This document shows, one piece after another, positions 1-12,800 of a stretch of 64,000 nucleotides of DNA. Below the pieces are notes generated by a model. That model made no database searches, had not been told where the DNA came from, and worked only from the letters and a program-made list of their open reading frames with translations. The stretch lies in the NCBI GenBank assembly GCA_013396635.1, contig WBMW01005660.1:666507-730506 (forward strand), given 5' to 3'. Position 1 is the first letter of the stretch. Each line of letters begins with the position of its first letter. The position numbers and the translations under genes are program-made. This DNA comes from Penelope pileata (taxonomy: Eukaryota > Chordata > Aves > Galliformes > Cracidae).

Positions 1-3000
1 CTTTAGTTGTGGGGCTGGAAGAGGGCTTTTGAAACACTTTGTAACTATATAATTAGTCGAGGTTGATACTCCTCCGCCTATAACTGGCATTGATTACAGG
101 ATTTAATTTTGTCAGGTGTCTCTGTTTCTCTTTGGTTATTTGCACAGTTTAGAAGCTTTCTTAATGACCAGGAGAGTTTTGGTCATGAGTCTTGGACAGA
201 AGAGAAGGGAAATAGTGAAGACCAAAGAGAGGTGCAGTTTTTCCACAAACATCTTTACAGGCATGTTTAAAGGACAATGCCAGGATGTGAAGAAGGGAGA
301 ACCATGTGCTGGAGGGGGATATAGGAAATGAAAGGGAATCCTGTCCAGTAGTGGAGGAGCTGTTCAGCAAAGTCAGACTTGCTATTGAGAGAAAAACTTC
401 GAGAACTTACAGAGGTAGGTAGAGATATTTAGCATTTAAGTAGAAGAGGCAGGCATGAAGACTGTTTTTAAAACTTGTTTTTCTGTTGTTTTTCCTTTTT
501 CCTCAAATGTGTTCCTTCTACTGAAAGAAACAGTACTCAGAAATTAAGGAGACTGGTTATCACAGCAGCCATCAGCTCTTGGGAATTAAGTTGCTAGAGA
601 ACACACTGGATAACCACATCTAGATTAAAAAAAAAAATGGCCCTGAACAATCTGAAAATTGCTGAATTCTAATCCAGCTTGGGTGAAAGCATGATACCTA
701 AAACCAGGTATATGTAAGAATAAGTAGTGGGTTGATCAAACTGTGACATAGAGTAGGGGCTTATAAAGAAGCAAAAGAAGTGACATTGTTTATTGTAAGA
801 ACAAGTGATAGATGAGTGTGACTGGAGTAACACAGCATTGCTTTTTTTCCAAATGTCCCAGACAGCTACAGAGTCTGGATCTTGATGAGAATATGGACAG
901 GATGAATTAATAGAGACAAGGCTTTATTAAAATGAACAAATACCTGCTTCCCCAGAACTGCTGCACCAGCAAGCGTGCCAAGGACTTGGCTTAGAGCGCA
1001 GCCAGAGTGCTGGGACTTGCTTGCTGCAGCACGCCCCGTGTGCGCCCAGGGAGCAGGAGGAACCTCCAGTCCCTTGCAGGGGTGAGAAGGAGTAGCACAG
1101 TTTGGGGCATTGTTTTTTCCAAAACATAACTCTCAACCTGAGCTAGAGATAAGCTGCTCTTGGTTGCAAATACGGAGGGATTCCTACCCTTCCTCTTCAC
1201 CTAAAGAGCAGCTCAGGATAACTTGTGCTCACTGGTATTAACAGGAGACACTGTGTTCTGCCTCAGATCCATCCTCTGAGGAGGCAGATGTCTTGTTTTC
1301 TTTTTTCACCAGCAGTAACAGCTTAATGAAATTGGGCTTATGACAGCCCACGTAAGCCATTATAGACGTCAGGTGAATCAAGCCAGGTAATCGAACTAAT
1401 AGTGAGGCATCAGATGAATCACTATTATTTGTATTGTGCAGCACCCAGAGTCCTCCACCCCCTCATGCTTGGCACCATACAAGCGCAGAGTGGAGGATGA
1501 TCCTTACCCTGAATTCTTGCTGTCTAGTGAGGGTTAGAACTGCCACAACTTGAACAAGTGGGAGCAGGGCTGAATTTTACTAGCTGAGATCAGTAGTGCA
1601 TGTTCACTTTGGGAGCTAATTTGCTGTTTGCAGATCCACAGAATGTTATAATATCTGCTTAAATGGCAGAGCTGTTGTGCATGGTCTTCTGACAAGCGTG
1701 GCATGAGAGCTTCTCTCCACACTTTAACATAATAGAGCCAAAATTCCTGTTGACATGATCTGCATGTCCTCTTGTGTGTGCCCGCGGAATCTAATTATCC
1801 TGCCCATTTGGGTAACTTAATTTCTCCTCCTTTTGCATTCTTCAGGACTGATCAAAATTTTAGTGCTGACGTGAAATGTCTGTTTTTTACTGATGATTGC
1901 GACCTGGTACTTCGCAGAGAGTGATATTATAAATAATGAATCGTGAGACTGCAGGTTAATACCACTGAGATGACCACAGTGCAACCAAATGTTCTGCTTA
2001 CTGTGCATACGGAGCAGCAAATCTATATTTGGATTTTTTATAAATACTCTTTATGAAAAAAGTCTAATAAAAACAAGTCATGCCAAACACGGCTTGCTGG
2101 TACTCGTAAGCAAGGTTTTCCCTTATTTGTTTTTAATCATGCTGAAGCATGCTCAAGTCATCAGTGATCTCTTCCAGCAATTAAAAACCAAAATTAATTA
2201 TCTGTCTGTTGCAGGGACAAATAGTGATTCAGATTCAGGATATTTCTTCTTCCTTGTTATTCTCTCTGATCATGCATACCTCCAAAGCTGCTAACAATAT
2301 TTTTGTAGCTCTGTTTCAAGTAGAGTGTCATGTCAACAATTTTCTTGTTTCTAGTGAGGACTGCTTTCTCGTGTAACTCCATTTCTCCATCTTGTTGTTG
2401 GCTCTTGCCATGCCCTTCCCTTCTGTTCTCATTTCTTCCTTCCCACTCACCTCCCTTCTCCCCAGTTCTCAGCATGATTTCAGACTAAAGCCTAGCCCAG
2501 AGCCCATGTGCAAGAGGATGTCCATAGGATCTTTGGATGCAGTTAGCAACCATGGGAAGTTGCAATGATTGCAGTGCAGGCTGACAGAAAGAGTAAAGCT
2601 TCCCACTCACTATTTCTCCCTAGAAGCCAACAACAACCGCAAAGCTACTTCAAGGCTATCATGGAGAGAAGGTGTGACATGTGGTTGTAGCCCTACATCT
2701 TTCCCAGCCAATCTAGGAAATTCAATGGGCAGTCCTAACCTTGCCCACCCTTCCCTTTTCACTTCCACTGCTTACACGATTCAGATTTAAGTAGGTGCAG
2801 AGTGCCCTCTTACAATGTATTAAGAACAGAATTCCTCTGGCAGTTGATGTTTCCCTTCCCACCAGGAGCTCTGTGGTGCTGTGGCAGACACCTGCATGCC
2901 ACTCCATGTCGGCGACCTGTCCCACAGGGTCACAACCCTTGCTGTGCATTAGCAGCCTGACCTTAGCTTGGCATACACTGTGCGTAACACTTTGTGGTGT

Positions 3001-5664
3001 TTATTGCTGTTCCCTTTACAGCTCAGTCTGTGTGAGAGCCCAGCAAAGAGGAAAGTAGCCACCAGCTCACGTTAATTCTTTGGTGGCAAGCTTCCTCACC
3101 CTGTCATCCCAGCTCCTGTAAACCAGTTGCACCATACTGAGGGCAAATTTGAAGCTCAGCCAAACTGGCAGTCGATGTCCCCCTGCATATAGCCTCTGAC
3201 AGCAGGAGGCTCCCGATGGTGTTGTCATTCTCGTGCCTACTGCTCACGTTTTTATATTTTGCTTTAACACACAGGATATGCTAAACACAAGGTGAAGGTG
3301 GTTCTTAAATAATGTGTTATGAAATGGGATACGCATCTGAGTGCTGCAGATTTTGATTTTCCTTCACCAAATCACAGCAGTTGAAGTAGTGGTACCAACA
3401 GCTGAGGTTGTGCTGTAGTTTCTAGTCCACTTCCCTGTTTCAAACAGCAAATGAATTCCTGAAACTTGGCTATCTGACGATCTCCTTCTGCTTCAACATA
3501 ACCAAAAATAAAAATTAAAATTAGTCACTTTTCTTTGAAAAGAAGTCCCCCAAAACAAAATGAGGCAAGTCACAAATTTCACTGGCTGTGCATCCGAAGT
3601 GGCTTCATTTCGGAAGGTGAAACACAGCATGGACACAACCTTTGTTGTTCATTGCTGCTGGCTCTGGCTACGTGAGTCTCATTAGCAAATGGTGAGCATG
3701 TGGACAGGCTGATTGTTATGCTGAAGTTAAAGGATTTTTAAACAGTTTTTTAAACAGTTTACTGTTGGAAACTTTGCATGACAGTCAAGAGCGTAGTTAA
3801 GGGTTGCAGAGGTTAAATTTACCTTCATTAGTCCTCGGTGTTTGTGTTTGGCTATGTGTGAGCTCCGCACACCGTACAGCAATACTCAGCACTTATTTGT
3901 GTGTTGAGGTGGGTGCAGGACTTAGCCCTCAGTCCTCAGCTAGCGAAAGCTCGAGGCAGAGGGGCTGGGGCCCTCCCTTAGTGACCGGGGCTGACTCGGG
4001 GTGCAAGGGTATCCTGGTACAGAGCAGTCTGTAATCCAAAATGGCAACGGAGGGGGAACTGCAGGACTCTGTGCAGCACAGCTTGACACCAGCAAGTCCT
4101 CTGCACGGGGGGAGATCCTGCAGCTGACATGTTGTTGCTGGAATGACACAAAGGCAGCCCGGTAGCTCTGAGGATGTGGCTCCCAGACTTGAATGGGTGT
4201 GGGGGAAGTCTGAGGGTCAAAGGCCTGGACCCAGGCATGCCTATCTGCTCTTCCTCTTGCTTGTATCCGACTCTCATCTCCTTCCCACATCCATAGCTCC
4301 TGGATGTTTAGGAAATCAACTGCACTTTGCCTGCCTGGCTACCTGCCACAGGGGCATGGGAGGTGAGGTCATGTGGGAGAGCTGCTCCGGGGGAGCCAAG
4401 AGGAATGTGGAGTTTGGGCAGCAGCCAAATTAAGATTGCTTTTATATGGTCATCTGCACCTGTGTGTGTGGGGTGGGGGTATCTGAGGCTGTTGAACTGA
4501 CTCAGCAGTTGCACACACAAAGGCTGGCAAGGGTTCTCCCCGCTCCTGTTGTCTGCTCAGTGTCTCTGCCAACACCCTGTCATTCCCATCCAGGTGCAAG
4601 TAATCTGTGTTGGGAAATCAGGAAAACTCGTCCCAGGAGATGACGTGAGGCTGATAGAGAAGGAACAACTGCTGAAGCACTCTGTCCAGAAAATACAGGC
4701 TATTTGTGAAAAACATGCCTGTCCTTAAAGTCTGTGTCCGGGAACGGGATCTGGAGGGAATTATGGCCACAGGTTTCTGAAACCTTGTCCCGCTTTTGAT
4801 TCAAGCCCATAAAAGGAGGGGTCTGCAGCAGTGAGGAGGATCCGCTGCCACCACAGTGCCTGAGCTATGCTCTCTGTACTGCTGCCAGCTCAGAAGGGCC
4901 TCTCAGTCACAGCAGGGGCTTGGGCCTGTAATGCAAGCAGGAAAGGAAAGTGTTGGGGTTTTTATCCACCATCTGAAATGTGCTTGGACCCCTGAAGACA
5001 AGAAGGCTGGGTGCATGTCCCCAGCAGACTCTGCTCTTAAAACAAGAAAGTAATACGTGGATGGGTGTAGAGGGAAAATGGGATGTGGGCAAAATCAAAG
5101 CAAGAGAAACGCAGTTTGGTGCATCTTGTTATAAAAAGATAAATTTTATGCATAGAAATGCTTACAGGTAAGTTTGCCTAACAATTTGCATTACTTCTAA
5201 CTTCACCACAATAAAATGTGTAGCCTGAAATTTTCCTTGTGAGGAATCACCTTTCTATTGAACTTTCCAAGAGGGAACTTCAGAATTCAGAGGTCAGACA
5301 TCTATCAAAATTGGCTTATGAGAAGACATACCTTTTGATTTTGGAGGTGTCTTAATACCTTCATCCTTAGGGCAAGGGGCTGAATTTTGCCAAAAAGGTA
5401 ATGTTGCATAGGTATATATGTCTTCTGATGGTCTTTCACATATTTGCCAAGACTCACTTTAACTGCAAGCTTCTGACATCCTCAGTTGCTCCGTACTCAG
5501 GCCAGGCGAGTTGGAACTGTGCAACTGGTTCATTGGCCCCACAGAGGTGACACTTCTCCAGGCTCCTAGTGAGGACCATGTTGCACATGCACCGTGTCCT
5601 CAGAAGGACTGAGAATATTGCTGCCTAGAGCGAAGTGGTACACCACACTGATGTCTCAGTCCCT

Positions 5665-5820
5665 CTCCTCGAGGGGAAAATACAATGAAAAAAGGGTCCA
5701 AGGGTTGAGAGAAGGTCAGGGTGATAACTCACCAATTACTGTCATGGGTAAACAGGCTCAGCGCAGGGAGATTCATATAATTTATTGCCTATTGATAACA
5801 GACTACAGCAGTGAAAACTA
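5665..5820. repeat. Left part of an old avian interspersed repeat, probably ERV-derived
   Basis: From about 5665 the sequence (GGGTTGAGAGAAGG, then CTCACCAATTACTGTCATGG, then AATTTATTGCC) resembles a repeat I recall from many avian genomes, which I believe is LTR or non-coding sequence of an endogenous retrovirus. It has no reading frame of its own. It stops where the mariner element starts and resumes on the other side, so the two parts flank an insertion. Family assignment is from memory, and the left border is approximate. Confidence 0.5.
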
Positions 5821-6397
5821 TGAGGGGTGCTCCAAAAGTGATGCCTCTTGTTTTATTATGTTGGCCCACAATGTCAGCGGCAGATGTTGGTGGCATGGCA
5901 GTAGAGGTTGAACCTTCCCACCAGTATTCCATTCCATTTTGTTGCTGTGCAACAGATTGCAGCAGAGGGGCAGTCTGATCAAATGGTGTCTGACGTGGAA
6001 GTGCATATGAAGCAAAGGTGTGGGATTGAATTCCTCGATGTGGAGAAAATGGCACTCACTGACATTCATGGACACTTGCTGAACTTTTATGGAGACCAAA
6101 CAGAGCATGTGAGCACAGTGAAAGATGGGCTGCCTGAGCAATGTTTTCCTAGTAATGATGCCATGTTAGCAGCTGTGAAACAGTGGGTCACCTCCACTTG
6201 GGCATATTTTAAGTGAGGACAGCATGCAGGCTCATGTTCATTGCTGGTGAAAATGGAAAGCGAATGGTGGTGCCTACATTGAAAAATAGTGTTTTGTAGC
6301 TGAGAATTTGCTCTATCAAATAATTTTATTATACTCTTTGTATCTGTTGTAGTTTCCATGGAAATAAATAGGAGGCATTACTTTCAGAGTGACCTAT
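5821..6397 (+). mobile_element. Mariner (Galluhop-like) DNA transposon, internally deleted
   Basis: About 577 bp bounded by imperfect terminal inverted repeats. The left end contains CCAAAAGTGATGCCTC, and the right end read in reverse contains TGAAAGTAATGCCTC. TA dinucleotides lie next to both ends, as expected for mariner target sites, though mutations leave the exact borders uncertain by about 3 bp. Between the ends are recognisable N-terminal and C-terminal pieces of a mariner transposase with the middle missing. Full-length mariners are about 1.3 kb, so roughly half the element is gone and this copy is non-autonomous. The ends and coding remnants resemble Galluhop of galliform birds. No other copy was seen in the window. 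Confidence 0.85.
5908..6216 (+). pseudogene. Mariner transposase remnant, N- and C-terminal parts fused by internal deletion
   Basis: A 102-codon open frame inside the mariner element. The middle contains the helix-turn-helix region typical of mariner transposase, visible as IEFLDVEKM and DIHGHLLNFYGDQT, followed by VSTVKDG. Shortly after, near 6125-6150, the frame changes to a C-terminal motif, SNDAMLAAVKQWVTS, which sits close to the end of intact proteins. Everything between is missing, including the DDD catalytic domain that cuts and joins DNA. The usual C-terminal tail lies beyond the TGA at 6214 and is broken by stops and frame changes. Intact family members are about 340-350 residues. 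This is a dead fossil; the open frame probably survives by chance. The residual DNA-binding half could in principle still recognise inverted repeats if expressed, but nothing suggests expression. Confidence 0.75.
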
Positions 6398-6905
6398 GTA
6401 GAAGCAGACTTAAAGCACCATCCACACTCTTCTACCTCCTTACTCAGCACAAGAGAACTTGGGCTACAATCAGTCCATAATGCTTCATCTCTGCTGCTCC
6501 TTCATGGTCACTCTGCCTCTGCTTCAGCATGGGATCCCTCCCTCAGGATGCCACCTTTCCCAAACTGATCCTGTGTGAGCTTCCCACAGGCTGCAGCTCT
6601 CCAAGCACTGCTCCAACATGGGTCCATGCCATGGGGCCCATCCTTCAGGAGTGTCCTCAGTGGGCAGCAGCTCCCCCAGACCTGCTGCTCCACCTTGGGC
6701 TCCTCCTGCACGTGGAGATCTGCTCCGTGTGATGCCTGTGGCTTCAGGGAGACAACTTGCTCCACCATGGGCCTCTCCTCAAGCTGCAGGGAACTGCTTC
6801 GTGCCTGGAGCACCTCATGCCCTCCTGCACTGACCTTGGTGTCTGCAGGCTTGTTTCTCTCACATTTCCTCACTCCTCTCACCTTTGCTAGGTTCATTGA
6901 GTTAA
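6398..6905. repeat. Right part of the avian ERV-derived repeat interrupted by mariner
   Basis: The sequence resumes after the mariner with a GC-richer stretch. It contains many imperfect repeats of phrases such as CTCCACCATGGGCCTC and CCTCCTGCACTGACC, then TTGGTGTCTGCAGG followed by TTGTTTCTCTCACA. These phrases recur in avian genomes in what I recall as endogenous-retrovirus LTR or non-coding sequence, usually written in the opposite orientation. Open frames of about 129-130 codons on both strands here are products of repeat composition and carry no recognisable domain. No gag, pol or env homology was seen. The right border near 6905 is approximate. Confidence 0.55.
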
Positions 6906-7436
6906 CAGTTCGTATTTCCTTCCTTTTTGTCTCTACAATCAGCTATCTTAATGGCATCTCAGAGTAGCAGAAATTAAATACATCTACAGAATTTAAAAAT
7001 GACATGCTTTCTAAAAAAACAGTTTGTAGGTTTGTTGCAACATGCAGATTCAAGTGATGTAATGTGTTTGCAAGCAGTCAGGTTTGTTGCCTATGACAAA
7101 TGAAATATCAACATTCGAACTACTTCCTTGACTGATTTCCTTGTGGACTTTGTGCAAGAGGCACCCCTTCCCAGACAGGATTCAAAATCTTGTGCCTTCC
7201 TGGTGCTGTGACATGCCAGCGCTCTGACTTTGAGTGTTTGATTCCATGTTCCTTGGAAAAGTCAGGCCTTAAGTGTGTGTATGTTGCCATCTGAGGCTTT
7301 TGAGTTGTTATAAACGTTGTACAATGTTGTTTGAGTTGTTGTACATTTTTTGCATCCTTACCTGTTCATTGGTGATGACCAGTGAGTGTGGAGGACACAA
7401 ACAACCACTTGGAAAGCAGGTGGAGGATAGAGTGGG

Positions 7437-7665
7437 CTTGACAAATTAGAGGTCTGGGCATTCACCAACTATATGAAGTTTAACAAGAGCAAGTACCAGG
7501 TTCTGCACCGGGGACGAGAGGCGGCCCTGGATCTATGTACAGACTGAGGCACAGGGGCAGGAGAGCAGCCCTGTGGAAGGGGATCTGGGAGTTCTGGTTG
7601 GCAGCAAGTTGAACGTGAGTGAGCAGTGTGCCCTGGAAGCCAAAAGGATGGGTCAGGCTTAGAGT
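7437..7665 (+). mobile_element. CR1 LINE fragment (C-terminal part of ORF2)
   Basis: A degenerate fragment of the avian CR1 retrotransposon. The frame starting at 7473 reads MKFNKSKYQVLH, which matches the conserved MKFNK-K-VLH motif downstream of the CR1 reverse transcriptase domain. After a TGA in this frame, further CR1-like DNA follows: a GGGATCTGGGAGTTCTGGTTG segment split from AGCAGTGTGCCCTGG by a short gap. Stop codons and indels show it is dead. The 3' end of this insertion, with its short terminal repeats, was not seen. Confidence 0.75.
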
Positions 7666-9778
7666 CTCTTTGTGCATGTTCCTGTGATTCCCAGAATTCA
7701 AGGTCTCTGAATCCTGAGCCTCAAATAGTTGTGAATCACTGTAGTCAAGTGTACTTCTCCAACTCTTCCTAGTAACTGGCCTTCTTCTACTCTTAAAATA
7801 AAGGCTCTGCTTTAGATAGCATGTGCACAGCTGATACAGGGATTTCTAGGCCTCATGTACTTCAGCAGAAAGGATTAGCCGCCACTGTGAAGCTGAGAGG
7901 TAGCTTTCATGCCTTCAGGGTACAGTGGACTAATGGGAGTTTGTTCAGTTGAAATAAAATCAGGAACTCAATTTGATTCCAGACAGCTTTAGGGAGAGGG
8001 TCATTCGAAACGCAGACAGGCACTCCGAGCTACCGATGCCATTTCTGTTCAGATGAACTGTATGGAATTCTTTAAAAGCTGTAATTATTTTCTAATTCCC
8101 TGGTCAACTTTTGGGGCACAGTGCAAGACTTCAAAGCTTCTCCCCTGGAGCTCATAAAAAATTATGTTGGATTCAAAGTGAATTCTGCCAAAGTAGGCAG
8201 AAAGATAGCTTGTGCCTCTGAATTTGCAACATGGGAAGGTTTTCCATATGTATGAACTAGGCATTGCTAGCTCCTACACCCTTCTCTGCATTAGAATCAG
8301 CTAAGAAGGTAAACTAGAGACAGGCAGAAATTCAGTCATAACCAGCTTCCTAATGGCTCTGCTGTCCTAAGCAAAATTTTTATGCGGGCACCAATCTGAC
8401 AGAGATGCCAGTGAGCCATGTATTGTTCTCACTCTTCAGCTATCTTCATTAACAAATACTTGAAATAATGCTCATAAATATACTTTTCCAGCCCCAGAAT
8501 TACTGACTTCCTGTTATTTGCCATAGGAATTCCACTATCTGAAGTGAGGTGGTTGTGTTACCAAGGATGGACTGTCAGAGAGAAAATAACCAAGTAAACA
8601 AGCATATGCTTAGTGACCTAATTAAGCAGCATGTTTATATTCCATTCAAGTATAAGACCGTTTCAGTTTATTTCCTGCTCTGCGTTTTAATTTTGCTGTC
8701 AGAAGTATGAACAAATGGCTATGGAATTTTAGTCTCTCGATACCTAACCCTGTCAGACTTCTAAAACACAACTGAGATGTGAGATGTTGGGGAATATCAG
8801 TGCACCTTGCACCTCTGAGAGAAAAGTGCCAATGAAAATTATTCTACTGGTCTCGTCTTTGTTCTCTGTATTATTTTTCCACGTCATCTTATAGCTCAGT
8901 TAAGCAGACTATATGCTTAGGACAAGTGAAGTGTTTTTAATTAAGTTAATTAGTCAATTCATGGTAATGTATAATAAAATAGTCACAATATAATGCAATT
9001 ATATTGGGCAATGTCAGAACAGCGTGGCATAATGTTAACCACAAAGCAAAACTGTTTATAGAGTGAAATTGTTTCAGGGCAGGACAGGTTCATTCCTGAC
9101 AGGATGCAGGGTTGTCCTGCCAAACACAGCATGGTCTCAGAAAAAAAGGCTCCCCAGAACTCTGACAATTGATGTGCAGAATTGTGTGCGCAAACGAACA
9201 CGCGCAATATGTCTGAGCAGCACTTAGCTTGGACTTGTACGTACGTGAACTTAAGTTCATCAAAAAATAGAATTCAGAACTGAGGAGAGAAGAGTGGTGT
9301 GAAATTGATGGGGAACGACAGAATTTGCCAGTTAGGAGGACAAAGATGGAGAAGTTTGATGCAGTGGATGTATAATGAGTGCGATCTGACAAAGAAGAGG
9401 CACTTGCAGGATGTGTTGTGTCAGTTCTTTTTCTAGACAGCATTTCGTTTACATGCAGTAGCAGAACCTAGTAAAATGGCATCTATTTATGTGTAGGAAT
9501 TGAGGAAGCACGCAGCTTTCAGAAAAGAACATGGATTTGGTCCAATACTTTTGCTCTGTGGGCCTACCACTAAAATTGCCCGCTGTTTGAACTGCACTTC
9601 AGCTATGGTAGTCCTGCAGGAGTGGCATGGGCTGTAGGACTTCACTGAATGCACTGTTGTTCAGTTTGAAGCCTGTTAAATCGACGCTAGAAATTTACAT
9701 CAGTTACAAAGTTCAGCCCCAAGTCACTGACTACACACTTTTGGAGGAGACAGGGTATGTGGACATGTGCACAAGCTC

Positions 9779-9808
9779 ATGAAACAAAGGTATATGAAAC
9801 AAAGGTAC
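9779..9808. repeat. Two-copy 15-bp tandem repeat
   Basis: ATGAAACAAAGGTAT is followed directly by ATGAAACAAAGGTAC, differing only in the last base. This is a small local duplication with no obvious role. Confidence 0.9.
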
Positions 9809-12800
9809 AGAATTTTCTATAAATCTCTTAAATAGGATAGGAGGAAAAGTGTGTGCTATGCTGTAAATAACAGGGGAATGTGTTTGCCAAACATCATAGG
9901 AGTACAGTTTTACTGAGATCGGTCATGTCAGTGAGTCTATCTGTTAACCAGTTACACATGCATGAAGCACCGTGAGCGGTTTACAGTCGCTTTGAAATAT
10001 GGCAGTATGCTTATTTATATTAAGAGAAATGTAGCTGCTTTTTAATAGTATACAGGAATACAATTTTATATGGATATATATGTATTACATGTAATTGTAA
10101 TCTAATAAGTGAACAGGGAATGCAGGTGCCTCTCTTGTTTAGCCCTGTATTTCCAGATTTTCAGTGTGAGTGGGATCATCTGAGCCAAATGTGAGGAATA
10201 CACTTCTACTCAGACACACTGCTTACAGGAAGAAAGCTCCAGAGATGGGGGTTAGTCTTTTAAATTATTTCTTCAGGCTTCTCTCAGCCTGGATCTTTCC
10301 TCTTTTGATGTCCTCAGATGCTCCCGAGGACTTTGGGGCTGTTTGAGCTCAGCTCACAGCCGCCTGCCAGTCCCATTGGGTGCCATTTCCTCTTCAAAGA
10401 ACTGTTCTTGCAGCTGCTCCACTCTGCACAGGGAGCGGAAGCCTTTGAAATTGCTGCAGCTTCAGTGCGCCGCGTGTTGGAATAGCTAGCATCAAAAAGG
10501 AGAGAGAAGAAGTGCTTATATCTGTTTAAATTAATTATAGAGGCTCCAGCAGAAATGTGAAGGCAAACAGATAGATGAGACCTGATTTGTGGGTTACTCT
10601 TTAGCACATTGATTGTTAATCTGTGCATTGACTTTCTGCTTCCTGCCCAGAATGAAGCAGCCATGCCAAAAATACTTTCAACAGGAAATGGTCCCCGATG
10701 GGACAGAAGCACAGACTGTGTGAACAGTTCAATGGCTTCAGTGCTGCTAGGGAGCACCGTGGCAAGTTTAAATTTTCTACTGCTTTTGTGAGTAGGTCCA
10801 AACCTTTGAGCAACATGAGCAATTCACTTTAAAAATTTTTCCTGATACATCAGGAAAGGGTGAAAGCCTTACTTTCATCCCAGGCAGCTCTGAAGCATCC
10901 CTGACTGACCTGAGGGACCCATCTGTCCCCGCAGCAGCCAAGAAACTCAGCATAGAAGTTCTCTTTCTCCCTAGGGTATGTCTTCCGTGACATGGGAGGT
11001 GCTGCGCAGCAATGCTTATGCTCGGCCATGCTAGCAGATGAGCTATGGGGAACAGGGTGTCTTATCAGGTGAGCGTGAAGTGGGCTTCTCAGCCGTGTAT
11101 TGGAGACTGCGGGAATCATTGTGGAAAATGACGAAAAACAGAATTCAAAGGGGCTGGGTTGGAGCTTTTTTTGACCTGCAAATCAGCTTTGTTTCTTCCA
11201 GGTGTGATGGAAGGGAAAAGTAATCTTTCCTGTGTGAGGCACCACTCAGACTGAAAGAGAACTGAACTTTTCTAACAAGGAGAGCTAGGGAAGCACCAAA
11301 ATGCAGCCAAGTATTTGCCGGCTCCCCAGCAGTCCTGCAGGGCGGAGGCTCACGGCAAGTGCAGGCTGTTCTGTATGTGAAATGAGAGAGAGATTATGCA
11401 GCATCCACCTTGAGAGGAGTTTGAGTGTCCTTGGCTGTGTAGTGCCAGCATCCTTCATATGAAGTCACCAGAAGCAAAGAGCTTAGGTTCAAATGTCACG
11501 CTAAAAAGTGGGTCTACCCTTAGCTGTGAGATTTATCAGAGGTTTTGCCTGAAAGTAACTGACTTACAGGAAGGAGCCTGGTCTGCATGTCTGATTAGAG
11601 GAAAGAGGCAGCATTTTTTTATACCTGCTCTCAGTAATATAAGCAGACTTTGAAAAGAGATAGTTTGGCTTTGGTTGCCCCACTCATTCCTCTGCCTTGG
11701 TTTGAATCTGCTCTTGCTTTTGTTTAGGGTGCTTTGGGGACATGGTGCCAATACCAGAAACTGATCTCAAAGGTCAGATGCAGGACTGATCTCGTAGTGT
11801 GAGCTTCTTAGCTGCTGTCTCCTCATTCCCCAGCTGATACTTGAAAGGACGGAGCAGTCTTTTAGCCATAGGGTCTCTAATCCCTTTGTCCCAGCTTTGG
11901 GCCTTGAATTCCTACTTGTTTTAGAGTCAGAGCAGAGCTGGAATAATATTACCTTGACATCTAAGGATCAGGAGAGGTTCATTGAACCCCTAAGAAGCAT
12001 ACACCATTGGAATTCTCAGGAAGAAGGACCCCGACTGGGGTCATTCATATATATGTGATATTTGGGAGATGAAAGCAGGGTTTGGCGGTCTTCTTGTTGG
12101 AAGGAGGCAGCATTCACGGTGTGGGCTTGGGTGTTTGTGGAGTTGCTGGCTGTGGGTAAATTGCTCTGTACAGGAGGAAGGAAACTTTCCAGGTTTGCCT
12201 TGCAGAATCCTTCAGCGCCTACTGAGCTAGGGGAACAGGTTAGTTTTGGGGCAATGGTGGAGGTGTTTTTTTCTCACAGCTTAGCAATCTTCATAGTATA
12301 TTCTGTCTGTAGTGTTTTTCTCAGCCTGTTTCATTTGGCTGCACTAACTGAGAATGAATTTATAATCCTTTACTTCTGGAGGGGGTGGAGGAAGGCGGAT
12401 GACTACAGAACCTCTTATAGAACGTTATTATAAAAGAAGTGTGAATTACCTCCTAGCCTCTCATGCTGTTAAAAAATTGATTTGAATGACATTTTCAAGG
12501 TGTTATTTCTAAGACATTCAGCAATTGCCATTCATCCATGAATGGTTAGTGAGATGAATAACAAAAAGTGGTTTAGGATTCATAGGAGGAAGTGTTAAAA
12601 AATAACATTTGGCAGAAAACATTGCTTATACTAAATTCTCTTGTATATCTAAACTGCACCAAGGTTATCTAAGTGGCTTAGGTAGTCCAGTCATTATGAA
12701 AAAAAGGTTATTTGAGCCACAGAAGTGGCTGATCATTTCCAGTTCTGTGTGGACTGTAAGAGTCATCTGACTATCAAATGCAATACAGTATTATGGCGAT

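Noticed and set aside
6508..6897. 129-codon minus-strand frame
   Set aside because: It lies wholly within the ERV-like interspersed repeat and reflects its repeated phrases rather than a gene.
10314..10757. 147-codon open frame on - strand
   Set aside because: It has no domain or recognisable similarity, lies within the intron, and is of chance length.
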